In this document: positions 48,038 to 56,608 of the stretch, one piece after another
How the letters are laid out: each line of letters starts with the position of its first letter
Numbering within the stretch: position 1 is the first letter of the stretch
Assembly (NCBI RefSeq): GCF_001469165.1
Contig: NZ_JABX01000012.1
Span: 87,673 to 151,672, forward strand
Origin: Thiohalocapsa sp. ML1
GTDB lineage: Bacteria > Pseudomonadota > Gammaproteobacteria > Chromatiales > Chromatiaceae
DNA: 64,000 nt
Direction of reading: 5' to 3'
Translations under genes and position numbers: made by a program
Notes under the pieces: generated by a model
What the model was told of the DNA's origin: nothing
What the model saw: the letters and a program-made list of their open reading frames with translations, nothing else
The model's database searches: none

Positions 48038-48636
48038 GGCAAGCGCGCGAGGAAGGGCCGAGGGCCGAGGCCCAGGGCTAAGGCGGCCCTGCTCGGTGCT
48101 CGGTCCTCGACGCTTAGTGGGTATCGCTTAGTGGGTATCGCTTAGTGAAGACTCAGAAATAAGGTGTACAACTTCTTCTAACTACGAAAAACACGAAACA
48201 TACGAAAAGGTCGGCGGGTGGCCGAGCATTTTTCGCGCTTTTCGCGTGTTTCGTAGTTCCTTTTCAGTCGTCGATGCCCTCGGCTTTGGCGACACAGGTG
48301 TTTGAGTTGTTTTTGAACCGTCACTTAGTGCGTATAGCTTAGTGCGTATCGCTTTTGGCGGCTGACCGGGTGGCGTGGCCGCGTAGCCCTATCTGATCCC
48401 TGATGTGAGTGGGTGGAAATACCAACTAATCGCAGGGTGTGCCATGGGTTCTGACGACAATTGTCATGGCTCGGTAATTAGGAATATAAGAAAATACTTC
48501 CACTGGTGGGTGCAGCGCGTGTCGAGTGCGCGTCTCCCTGCCGACGATGCGGACACTGCTCAAGCTGTATCCGAAGTGTGGTCGCAAATCATTCAATGCG
48601 CTGCCGCAACGGCACGCCACGTTCAGGAGTCCAGCC
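48038..48636. other. Repeat-rich spacer with long palindrome
   Basis: No gene. It starts with a GGCCGAG heptamer patch (about 48050-48110), then CTTAGTGGGTATCG tandem units (three near 48113-48145, two variants near 48326-48352). Between them is an imperfect inverted repeat with arms at 48180-48210 and 48228-48258: ACTACGAAAAACACGAAAC against GTGTTTCGTAGTTCC. Similar ACGAAA-rich palindromes are scattered in many environmental bacterial genomes. Confidence 0.7.
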
Positions 48637-48741
48637 ATGAAAGCATTGAACATCGTGAAGCAACTCTACGCCGGCGAGCTCATCTCCATCGCCGTGCTTA
48701 TCGCCGCCGCCGCCGCCGTCATCTACGGCGTCCTGAGCTGA
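48637..48741 (+). CDS. 34-residue single-span membrane peptide
   Basis: A short amphipathic lead (MKALNIVKQLYAGE) and one hydrophobic segment (LISIAVLIAAAAAVIYGVLS). An AGGAG ribosome site lies 7 nt before the ATG, and a 14-bp hairpin follows the stop. This order of ribosome site, span and hairpin supports expression of a real small membrane protein. I do not recognise a family. Confidence 0.6.
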   Translation: MKALNIVKQLYAGELISIAVLIAAAAAVIYGVLS

Positions 48742-48760
48742 TAGCAGCCTGATCGACCCG

Positions 48761-48792
48761 CGCCCGCGCCGGAGCCCTCTCCGGCGCGGGCG
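48761..48792. terminator. Strong GC hairpin after the 34-residue gene
   Basis: A perfect 14-bp stem (CGCCCGCGCCGGAG / CTCCGGCGCGGGCG) with a four-base loop. There is no T-run on either side, so it may be a terminator or an RNA-stability element. Confidence 0.55.
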
Positions 48793-49384
48793 GTCGCGCT
48801 GAAGCCATGCCCAGCGATGCCGACGCGCATCGAAGGGCATGGGTTTCTCAGCGCCTGCGCGTAATACCCTCAGCCTCCAGCCCTCCAACCCGCGTTGTCA
48901 TTGTGCGACGTGGCGCTTCTGCGTGCCGGAAATTTGACCGGCATGCCACCCCGAACGAAAGTCGCTGCGCTCCCCGGCGTCGGCGTCGGCGTCGGCGTCG
49001 TGCAGCAGTGCGCGCGTCCCGAGACCGTGTCAGGTCGTTGTCGACCGTGCAATATTCGACAACGACAACGACAACGTAGAAACCCGGCCATCCTGGCCTG
49101 ACGGTATGCGGGTTGGAGGCCCCCACGACATCCGCGCCGCTTCCCCCCGACGAAGCCTCTCTGCGTCTCCCCTCTTGATCACGTTAGGCACGGCTGAGTC
49201 CGATAGCCTTCCGACCCCGACCCCGACCCCGACCCCGACCGCGATCCCGATCCCGATCCCGATATCCCGACCTCGACCCGATCCCGACCCGCGGCGCTGC
49301 CTGTCGACCGCTTCGCTTCGCCTCCTGGGCCTTGATCATCACTCCGACCAGCGCGCGGGGGCTGCTACGGAGCGCGGCGGCTGT

Positions 49385-49476
49385 AGGGCCGCGGGCCGAG
49401 GAAGGCTCCCTCGGCCCGCGGCCCTCGGCCCTCGGCCCTTCCCCCAGGTGTGGTCGTACACTTGACTCATCTGCAA
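49385..49476. repeat. Heptamer hairpin plus ACTTGACTCATCTGCAA motif, second copy
   Basis: GGGCCGCGGGCCGAGG pairs with the CCTCGGCCCGCGGCCC arm, followed about 20 nt later by ACTTGACTCATCTGCAA. The same composite occurs at 23455-23556, and an ACTTGACTCATC without the hairpin at 16684. Confidence 0.75.
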
Positions 49477-49530
49477 ACTCTCAAACTGAGGTATGCCCGA
49501 CAAGCGGGCTCGAGACCGCGCCGGCGCCGA

Positions 49531-49824
49531 CTGGGAGCGCCGGCTTTCAGCCGGCTTCGCGTGCCGGGGGCTCGATGCCCCCGGCGCGCGATCTGCGGCG
49601 CGGGAGCCGGGCGGTTGCCCATGCCGCGCGGCCGGCCGGACGAGCGCGCATGTGCTCTCTGATCGGCCAGGACGCCGCCGACGCGGCATGGAGCCGCGCC
49701 GGCGGCGAGCCGGCTGGAAAGCCGGCGATCCCGGTCCGCCGCGCCGGCGGCGAGCCGGCTGGAAAGCCGGCGATCCCGGTCCGCCGCGCTGGCGGCGAGC
49801 CGGCTGGAAAGCCGGCGATCCCAG
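49531..49824. mobile_element. MITE-like element, copy 2 (294 bp, inverted, with 45-bp triplication)
   Basis: The same CTGGGA...TCCCAG ends as copy 1 at 2026-2229. Its reverse complement aligns along copy 1, including GCGGCATGGGC and the CCGGGGGC palindrome. The extra 90 bp are two additional copies of a 45-bp unit beginning CGGCTGGAAAGCCGGCG (starts at 49711, 49756 and 49801). Without them the element is exactly 204 bp, the length of copy 1. Confidence 0.8.
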
Positions 49825-50078
49825 CGCAGTAGTGTCCGCTGTGCGAACCGCTTGCGTGCGGCAGGCGATGTGGCCGGCACGATGATCGAGGCCGCCTCCT
49901 GTTTGTGCCCTGACTGCCGAGCTTGGCGGCTACGGCTGCCCGTCGCGCTTGGCATCGGCGCCAGGCGGGGGGGCAGGTCGGCCTCCTTACTCATCTCTCA
50001 AGTAATTGAGTAAATGCTTAACTAGGCAATTAGATGAATAATTAAATGGTCGTTCCGTAGACTAATGAAAAACCATGA

Positions 50079-50092
50079 TTGATAATTGTCAA
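50079..50092. promoter_or_regulatory. FNR-like box 1 upstream of hynS
   Basis: TTGATAATTGTCAA matches the FNR consensus TTGAT-N4-ATCAA with one substitution. Its centre is 105 bp from box 2, close to ten helical turns. Confidence 0.6.
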
Positions 50093-50183
50093 TCCTCCTG
50101 CATTTGTGCTATCGATCTTGTTGCAAACCCCTGTGTCATGTGCGAAAAGCGGCATGTCGCGCAAGCCCATTTCATTGTCTCGC

Positions 50184-50197
50184 TTGATCTGTGTCAA
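50184..50197. promoter_or_regulatory. FNR-like box 2 upstream of hynS
   Basis: TTGATCTGTGTCAA has the same single substitution in the same half site as box 1 (GTCAA). It lies about 205 bp before the hynS start codon. Anaerobic FNR control of the hyn operon has been reported for Thiocapsa roseopersicina, from memory. Confidence 0.7.
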
Positions 50198-50401
50198 GCA
50201 GTGCCGTCAGTGTGGCTATTCAATCGCGTGTTTGCAGTTACAGTTATTCGCACGGCACCCTGTACTTGAAATGGCAGACGGTTGTGCTCTGTTTCGCAAG
50301 CAGAAATTGCATTGGGTGCCGGCTGCATACGGGCATTGGCGGGTAGCGTCTCCGCCGGATTAGACCCTAACAGCATATTACCAACATGTGGAGGATTCTC
50401 G

Positions 50402-51466
50402 ATGGCCTATGAAGCAACCTTGGGCGATCTGTTGCGCAGCCAAGGTGTGAGCCGGCGGGCGTTCATGAAGTTCTGTGCGACCACCGCATCCATTATGGCG
50501 CTGCCGGCCGGCGCTGCCTCGGCCATGGCGGAGGCCCTGTCTGCAGCGCGCCGGCCGTCCGTGATCTGGCTGTCGTTCCAGGAGTGCACGGGCTGCACCG
50601 AGGCCTTGACCCGATCCCATGCGCCGACCATCGAGAACCTGCTGTTCAATTTCATCTCGCTGGACTATCACCACACCCTGCAGGCGGCCGCGGGCGACGC
50701 CGCGGAGCATGCGCTCAAGGAGGCCATGCAGGCGAACAAGGGCGAGTATCTCGTGCTGGTAGACGGCTCGATCCCGCTGCTGGAGTACTGTTCCACCGTC
50801 GCCGGCCACAGCAACAAGCAGATCCTGGAAGATGTCTGCGCCGATGCGGCCGCTGTCATCAACATCGGCACCTGCTCCGCCTACGGCGGCATCCCCATGG
50901 CCAAGCCGAACCCGACCAGGGCGGTGGCGACGGGCGACATCATCAAAGACAAGCCCATCATCAACGTGCCGGGCTGCCCGCCCATGCCGCTCGCCATCAC
51001 CGGCGTCATCGCCCAGTACCTGACCATGGGCAAGCTGCCGGAGGTCGACCACCTCGGGCGCCCGGTGGCCTTCTTCGGCGAGAACATCCACGACCGTTGC
51101 TATCGCCGCCCGTTCTACGACCGCGGCCAGTTCGCCGAGACGTTCGACGACGAGGGCGCGCGCAAGGGCTGGTGCCTCTACAAGCTCGGCTGCAAGGCGC
51201 CGGTGGCCTACAACGCCTGCGCGCACGTCAAGTGGAACAACGGCGTCAGCTTCCCGATCCAGTCCGGTCACGGCTGCATCGGCTGCTCGGAGCCCGGCTT
51301 CTGGGACATGGGCGGCATCTACGAGTCCGTTGCCAAGGGCAACTTCGGCGATGGCGCCAAGCTCGGTGCCGCCGCGGTAGCGGGCGCGGCGCTCGGTGCC
51401 GGCGCGGCGGTGCTGGCGCGGCGCAGAAAGTCAGAGGTGCATCACGAGGAGGGCGCGGAGAGCTGA
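50402..51466 (+). CDS. hynS: [NiFe] hydrogenase small subunit HynS
   Basis: Carries the electron-relay Fe-S clusters of the membrane-associated hydrogenase. The 354 residues begin with a Tat signal (SRRAFMKF, 17-24, then a hydrophobic run). The proximal cluster motif is FQECTGCTEAL, and further conserved cysteines lie in GTCSAYGG, PGCPP, HDRCYRRP, LGCKAP and HGCIGCSEPGFWD. A C-terminal hydrophobic Ala/Gly helix followed by Arg-rich residues may anchor it in the membrane. The ATG has GGAGG about 6 nt upstream. It heads hynS-isp1-isp2-hynL. Confidence 0.97.
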   Translation: MAYEATLGDLLRSQGVSRRAFMKFCATTASIMALPAGAASAMAEALSAARRPSVIWLSFQECTGCTEALTRSHAPTIENLLFNFISLDYHHTLQAAAGDAAEHALKEAMQANKGEYLVLVDGSIPLLEYCSTVAGHSNKQILEDVCADAAAVINIGTCSAYGGIPMAKPNPTRAVATGDIIKDKPIINVPGCPPMPLAITGVIAQYLTMGKLPEVDHLGRPVAFFGENIHDRCYRRPFYDRGQFAETFDDEGARKGWCLYKLGCKAPVAYNACAHVKWNNGVSFPIQSGHGCIGCSEPGFWDMGGIYESVAKGNFGDGAKLGAAAVAGAALGAGAAVLARRRKSEVHHEEGAES

Positions 51467-51681
51467 GCAACGAGACTCAGCGGCAGCCCCGGGGCCGCGG
51501 CCGGACGCGACCCGGTCACGGCCCCGGTGGCTCCCCGCAGAAGACAGAACGACAGAGAACAACAAGACAGAACACGACAGGGCGTCAGAGCCCAACCGAT
51601 TGCCCCGAAGCAGGTTTGATGCGGCCCGAAAGCGCTGCCAGAAGACCGCCCGGAACCATCCACCGGAGGAGACCGAAACCG

Positions 51682-52332
51682 ATGACACTTCTAGACTTCG
51701 CCCGCGGACCGGCGATCCACGCATCGCTGATCATCCTGGCTGCCGGGATCGTGCTGCGCCTGGTCGGGGTGCTGGCGCTCACCCGCGGCGCGGACCTGTC
51801 GCGCCCCCGCGATGCCTTCGGCAACTTCAAGGGTTACCGCACGGTGTTCAGCCGGGCCTGGCCATCGAGCGAGTTCAACGCCGCCACCGTCTACCAGACC
51901 GTGATGGCCTACGTGTTCCACATCGCGACGCTCCTGGTGGTGATCGGCATCGTGCCGCACATCGAGTTCATCACCAGCCTCACCGGGGCGTCCTGGCCCG
52001 GCTTACCGAATTTTATCGGCGTCGCGCTCGGCACCATCGCATTGGTTTCACTGCTCGCGCTGATCGTGCGGCGCTTGTCGAAGCCGGCCATCTACAACTC
52101 GACGGTCGGCGATTACATCACCTGGATCATTGTCGCGCTGCCGTTGCTGACAGGGCTGATGGCGTTTGCGCATGTCGGGTTCCGCTACGAGACCATGCTG
52201 GCGCTGCACATCCTGAGCGCCGCGTTGCTGTTCGCGTACATGCCCTTCAGCAAGCTCATGCACGCCTTCTGGTTCATCTTCTCCCGCGCCCAGAGCGGGC
52301 TTGCCTACGCCCATAAGGGGGTCCGGATATGA
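51682..52332 (+). CDS. isp1: Isp1, NarI-like membrane b-type cytochrome subunit
   Basis: 216 residues with five or so membrane spans and several His in or near spans (QTVMAYVFHIATLL; GFRYETMLALHILSAALL; SKLMHAFWFIFS), as in NarI/DsrM-type quinone-linked cytochromes. It is the membrane electron link between the hydrogenase and the quinone pool, inserted between the two hydrogenase subunit genes. A GGAGGAG site precedes the ATG. Its stop overlaps the isp2 start by four bases. The 215-bp gap from hynS is unusually long. Confidence 0.9.
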   Translation: MTLLDFARGPAIHASLIILAAGIVLRLVGVLALTRGADLSRPRDAFGNFKGYRTVFSRAWPSSEFNAATVYQTVMAYVFHIATLLVVIGIVPHIEFITSLTGASWPGLPNFIGVALGTIALVSLLALIVRRLSKPAIYNSTVGDYITWIIVALPLLTGLMAFAHVGFRYETMLALHILSAALLFAYMPFSKLMHAFWFIFSRAQSGLAYAHKGVRI

Positions 52333-53729
52333 GCGCCACCGCCTCGACACAGATCTTTCCGAGCTTCGAGCAGGTCTACCAGGGCCTGGCGTCACAGATC
52401 GGCATGCTGCGCGAGATGGCGCCGCAGCCGACCAAGTCCGATGAGAAGCGCCTGCAAGGCGCCATCGACACGCTGATCGCCGATACCAACGCCGACGAGG
52501 CCGTCTGGCTGGAGAGCTGCATCCACTGCGGGCAGTGCACCAACGCCTGCCACTACTTCCAGTCCATGCAGGATGCCAAGTACGCGCCCATGCGCAAGAT
52601 GGATCTGTACCGGCGCGTCTATCACCGCGAGCTGAGCCCCATGCGCTGGTGGCATCGGCTGGTGACCAAGCCGGTGAAGTTGTCGGACTTCGAAGAGGCC
52701 AAAGAGCTGATCTACGACTCCTGCACCGAGTGCGGGCGCTGCACCATGGTCTGTCCCATGGGTATCGACACCGCCTCGCTGGTGCACCACATGCGCAGCG
52801 CCATGGTGGCCGCCGAGCTGGTGCCGCCGGAGCTGGCGGCGCTGCGCATGGAGCAGAAGCATCAGGGCACGGTATTCGGCTCCTCACCCGAGAAGCTCAA
52901 GGAGATGATCGACACCATCCAGGCGCAGGCAGGGGTCCATATCCCGCTGGACAAGGAAACCGCCGATGTGATGGTACTCAGCTCCGCGGTCGATCTGGTG
53001 GCCAACGGCAACGGCCTCTTGGCGACGGCCAAGATCATGAACCACCTCGGCGTCGACTGGACCATCTGCTCCGACGGCTTCGAGAGCGCCAATTTCGGGC
53101 TGCTCTCCGGCGATATGGCCCTGTGGAAGAAGCAGGCGGATCCCATCGTTGCCGCCGCCCAGCGCGTCAAGGCCAAGACCGTCGTCATCGCCGAGTGCGG
53201 CCACGCCTACCCGGCGCTGCGCTGGAACCCGATGCTGCGCAGCGGCGAGCTGCCGTTCCAGATGATGTACATGTCGGAATTCCTGGGCAAACAGGCCAAA
53301 GACGGCAAGCTGCGCCTGCGGCCCTTGGATGAGAAGGTCACCTTCCACGACCCCTGCAAGACCGGGCGGCGCGGCGGCGCCTTCGATGAGCCGCGGGCGG
53401 TGCTCGAGGCCATGGGTGCGGACTTGGTCGAGATGGCCAACAACAAGGAATACAACTGGTGCTGCGGTGGCGGCGCGGGCATCTTCCTGCTCCAGGACGC
53501 CACCAAGCTGCGCGACGAGTCCTTTAAGATCAAGATCCGCGAGGTCAATGAGACCGGCGCCACGGCGGTCGTTGTGAGCTGCGCGAGCTGCCGGCTCAAC
53601 TTCGAATCCGGTCGCCAGAAGAACCACTGGGACAAGCGCGTGGAAAGCCTGGTGGAGCTGACCGCCGCGCACCTGATTGACAATGAAGCGATTGATGATG
53701 AAGCGCCCGCCAGAGGAGCTGTCCAATGA
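52329..53729 (+). CDS. isp2: Isp2, HdrD/DsrK-like iron-sulfur protein
   Basis: 466 residues with two [4Fe-4S] motifs (CIHCGQCTNAC from C64, and CTECGRCTMVCPMG near 131-144) and a C-terminal pair of cysteine-rich CCG regions (HDPCKTGRRGG, WCCGGGAG; SCASC), the layout of heterodisulfide reductase HdrD/DsrK. It should pass electrons between the cytochrome Isp1 and the hydrogenase or a cytoplasmic partner. Coupled by overlap to isp1 and, at its stop, to hynL. Confidence 0.92.
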   Translation: MSATASTQIFPSFEQVYQGLASQIGMLREMAPQPTKSDEKRLQGAIDTLIADTNADEAVWLESCIHCGQCTNACHYFQSMQDAKYAPMRKMDLYRRVYHRELSPMRWWHRLVTKPVKLSDFEEAKELIYDSCTECGRCTMVCPMGIDTASLVHHMRSAMVAAELVPPELAALRMEQKHQGTVFGSSPEKLKEMIDTIQAQAGVHIPLDKETADVMVLSSAVDLVANGNGLLATAKIMNHLGVDWTICSDGFESANFGLLSGDMALWKKQADPIVAAAQRVKAKTVVIAECGHAYPALRWNPMLRSGELPFQMMYMSEFLGKQAKDGKLRLRPLDEKVTFHDPCKTGRRGGAFDEPRAVLEAMGADLVEMANNKEYNWCCGGGAGIFLLQDATKLRDESFKIKIREVNETGATAVVVSCASCRLNFESGRQKNHWDKRVESLVELTAAHLIDNEAIDDEAPARGAVQ

Positions 53730-55456
53730 CTGCACGTGTCATCGTCGACCCCGTCACCCGCATCGAGGGTCATCTGCGCATCGAGGCGAAGATGAACGGG
53801 GGCGTCATCGAACAGGCCTATTCCTCCGGCACCAGTGTGCGCGGCCTGGAGACCATCGTGCTCGGGCGCGACCCCCGGGACGTGTGGGCCTTGGTGCAGC
53901 GCATCTGCGGGGTCTGCACCCTCGTGCACGGCATCGCGGGTGTTCGCGCGGTGGAAGATGCCCTGAACTGGGAGATCCCGCCGAACGCCGAGCTGATCCG
54001 CAACCTGATGATCGGCACCCAATACGTCCACGACCACGTCATGCACTTCTATCATTTGCATGCGCTGGATTGGGTGGACGTGGTCTCAGCCCTGCAGGCG
54101 GACCCGAAGGCGACCTCCGAGCTGGCCCAGTCCATCAGCGCCCATGCCAAGTCCTCCCCGGGCTACTTCGCCGACGTGCAAAAGAAGCTCAAGGGCTTCG
54201 TCGAGTCCGGGCAGCTCGGCATCTTCGCCAACGCCTACTGGGGCCACCCCGGCTATCAACTGCCGCCCGAGGCCAACCTGATGGCCACCGCGCATTACCT
54301 GGAGGCGCTCGCTTGGCAGCGCGACGTAGCCGAGCTGCATGCCATCTTCGGCGGCAAAAACCCGCACCCGAACCTCTGCGTCGGCGGCATGCCCTGCGCC
54401 ATCAGCCTGGACTCCGGCAAGCAGGCCGGCACCGCGCTGGACGTGGTCGGCCTGGAGCGGGTGCGCAACGTGCTGGCGCAGATGCACGAGTTCGTGCACC
54501 AGGTCTACGTGCCCGACACCATGGCCATTGCGAGCTACTACAAGGACTGGTTCCGCCAGGGCGAGGGCCTCGGCAACTTCATGACCTATGGGGATTTCCC
54601 GGCCAAGGGCTATGGCGATCGGGAGTCCTACATGATCCCCGGCGGCGTCATCCTGAACCGCGACCTCTCCCATATCGAGCCCGTGGACCTGGATGCCGAG
54701 GAGGAGATCCAGGAGTTCGTGGCCCGCGCCTGGTACGCCTACCGCGCCGGCAAGGATGTGGGCCTGCACCCCTATCAGGGCGAGACGAAGTTCGCCTACA
54801 CGGGTCCGCAGCCGCCGTACAAGGAGCTCGACGTCGACAACCAGTACTCCTGGCTCAAGACGCCGCGCTGGAACGGCAAGCCCATGGAGGTCGGTCCGCT
54901 CGCGCGGGTGCTGATGCTCTACGCCACCGGCGATGCCCGCACCACCGAGCTGGTGGACTGGACGCTCAAGCAACTGGACCTGCCCCTGGAGGCGCTGTAC
55001 TCCACCATGGGCCGCACCGCGGCGCGCACGCTGGAGACGGCGCTCATCGTCGACCAACTCCAAGGCTGGTACGACAACCTGGTCGCCAACATCAAGGCCG
55101 GTGATGTCAAGACCTTCAATGAAGCGCTCTGGGACCCGACCACCTGGCCGAAGGAGGCGCGGGGTGTCGGCCGCCTGGAGGCGCCGCGCGGCGCACTAGG
55201 GCATTGGATCGTCATCGAGGACGGGCGCGTGGCCAACTATCAGGCGGTGGTGCCCACCACCTGGAATGCCGGCCCGCGCGACGCGCAGGACCAGCAGGGA
55301 GCCTACGAAGCAGCACTCGCGGGGCATGCCCTCGCCGTCCCGGAGCAACCGCTGGAGATTCTTCGTACCGTGCATAGCTTCGATCCGTGCATCGCCTGTG
55401 CGGTGCATCTGACCGACCCCAACGGCGAGGAGGTGCTTGAGCTGAAGGTCCAGTAA
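53726..55456 (+). CDS. hynL: [NiFe] hydrogenase large subunit HynL
   Basis: Holds the NiFe active site. The 576 residues show L1 RICGVC (C61, C64) and L2 DPCIAC (C555, C558) as the four nickel/iron ligands. H561 is the maturation cleavage site, leaving a 15-residue C-terminal extension to be removed by a HynD-type protease. No hynD, hyp or hupL gene follows, so maturation genes must be elsewhere. The start overlaps isp2 by four bases. Confidence 0.97.
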   Translation: MTARVIVDPVTRIEGHLRIEAKMNGGVIEQAYSSGTSVRGLETIVLGRDPRDVWALVQRICGVCTLVHGIAGVRAVEDALNWEIPPNAELIRNLMIGTQYVHDHVMHFYHLHALDWVDVVSALQADPKATSELAQSISAHAKSSPGYFADVQKKLKGFVESGQLGIFANAYWGHPGYQLPPEANLMATAHYLEALAWQRDVAELHAIFGGKNPHPNLCVGGMPCAISLDSGKQAGTALDVVGLERVRNVLAQMHEFVHQVYVPDTMAIASYYKDWFRQGEGLGNFMTYGDFPAKGYGDRESYMIPGGVILNRDLSHIEPVDLDAEEEIQEFVARAWYAYRAGKDVGLHPYQGETKFAYTGPQPPYKELDVDNQYSWLKTPRWNGKPMEVGPLARVLMLYATGDARTTELVDWTLKQLDLPLEALYSTMGRTAARTLETALIVDQLQGWYDNLVANIKAGDVKTFNEALWDPTTWPKEARGVGRLEAPRGALGHWIVIEDGRVANYQAVVPTTWNAGPRDAQDQQGAYEAALAGHALAVPEQPLEILRTVHSFDPCIACAVHLTDPNGEEVLELKVQ

Positions 55457-55582
55457 CGGGCGCCCCGCAATGCGCCCCAACGATGCGCCAAGACTGTCGA
55501 GGCCGTCGGTCGTGCATCCACAAGCAGTAAAACAGCACGCACCGGCGGCCGGTAACGACCGCCCAAAGGAGGAGTCAACGCC

Positions 55583-55927
55583 ATGACATCACTTCACTTA
55601 TTGGCCGAGCTGCACGTGCGCGAGTTCGCGTCGCGCCTAAAGCATCAAGACGAGATCAACGCAAGAGACCGTGCCCGCAGCCGCGACGGCGACATCAAGC
55701 GCGTGCGCAAGCCCATCGCAAACTGGCGGCAATATGCGATCAACTGCGCCGGGCCGCTCTGTCTGCTCGACGCGGTCGGTCAGGCCGAGGAGAGCTGGGT
55801 GGAGCTGTTCGAGACCGCCCCGCGCTGCCAACTGCCCGACACAAAGCCGATGCCGACGGCCAAGCCGAGGCTCCATCGCTCGTTCGATGGGGAACTGCAT
55901 GTCGATCAGAGCCTGACCATGGCCTGA
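55583..55927 (+). CDS. Hypothetical protein after hynL
   Basis: 114 residues, no signal or membrane segment, two Cys (INCAGPLCLLD) and a charged N-terminal helix. A strong AAAGGAGGAG site precedes the ATG. It lies 126 bp after hynL in the same direction and could be cotranscribed. No family recognised. Confidence 0.6.
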   Translation: MTSLHLLAELHVREFASRLKHQDEINARDRARSRDGDIKRVRKPIANWRQYAINCAGPLCLLDAVGQAEESWVELFETAPRCQLPDTKPMPTAKPRLHRSFDGELHVDQSLTMA

Positions 55928-56060
55928 CGACCCTTGCCGCAGCCTGCGCCGCGCCTGCGACGTATCGGCACGGGCCCCGAGGTCGCCGTGCGCCGACACC
56001 TGCTGCATGCAGCCGGCGTCGACACGGCGGCCACACCATCAAGCCGGAGGAACTGCGACC

Positions 56061-56450
56061 ATGTATGGCGTTTCGACGAAAGTCAGTACGGGCTTCGACG
56101 AGACCATCGAGCGCGTGACCGAAGCCCTGAAGACCCAGGGTTTCGGCGTGTTGAGCGACATCGATGTATCCGCGACGCTGAAGAACAAGCTCGGCGTCGA
56201 TCTGCGACCCTATCGCATCCTCGGGGCCTGCAACCCCGATTTCGCCCACAAGGCCATCAGCGCCGAGCCCGACATCGGCGTGCTGCTGCCCTGCAACTTC
56301 GTCGTGCGCGAGGACGACGCCGGCGATGTGCATGTGCTGTTCATGAACCCGCTGGCGGTCTTGGATCTGGTGGAAAACCCTCAGGTGCCGGGACTGGCGG
56401 AGTACGTCCGTGAAAAGCTCGACCTGGTCATGGAGGCGGTGAAGTCCTAA
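56061..56450 (+). CDS. DUF302 family protein
   Basis: 129 residues with the DUF302 pattern: GFDETIERVTEALKTQGFGVLSDIDVSATLKNKLG, RILGACNPDFAHKAI and LLPCNFVV. Small cytosolic domain of unknown role, frequent in sulfur-oxidising bacteria. A GGAGGAAC site is upstream. Confidence 0.9.
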   Translation: MYGVSTKVSTGFDETIERVTEALKTQGFGVLSDIDVSATLKNKLGVDLRPYRILGACNPDFAHKAISAEPDIGVLLPCNFVVREDDAGDVHVLFMNPLAVLDLVENPQVPGLAEYVREKLDLVMEAVKS

Positions 56451-56608
56451 CCCGGCAGCGGCAGAATTCGAAACAACGCGGTTGCGGGCTTTGCCGCTGC
56501 CGGCGAGAGGCCCCGGCCGCTGAAGACGCGCGCGACCGCCCCCACCTGATCTCCGGTCGGCGCCTCCGCGCGCGGCATGTCCAGCACAGCGACCGGGAGA
56601 TCCCTGCC

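Larger units (their letters stand above)
48793..50401. other. 1.6-kb gene-poor region ahead of the hydrogenase operon
   Basis: No gene is supported. In order: GGCGTC and AACGAC hexamer tracts (48976-49078), GACCCC/GATCCC hexamer tracts (49203-49300), the heptamer hairpin with its ACTTGACTCATCTGCAA motif, and the second MITE-like element. From about 49980 the DNA becomes AT-rich and carries two FNR-like boxes; this should be the hydrogenase promoter. Confidence 0.7.

Noticed and set aside
50271..50290. A possible sigma-54 -24/-12 promoter (TGGCAGACGGTTGTGC) before hynS
   Set aside because: The spacing between the GG and GC elements does not match the sigma-54 consensus.
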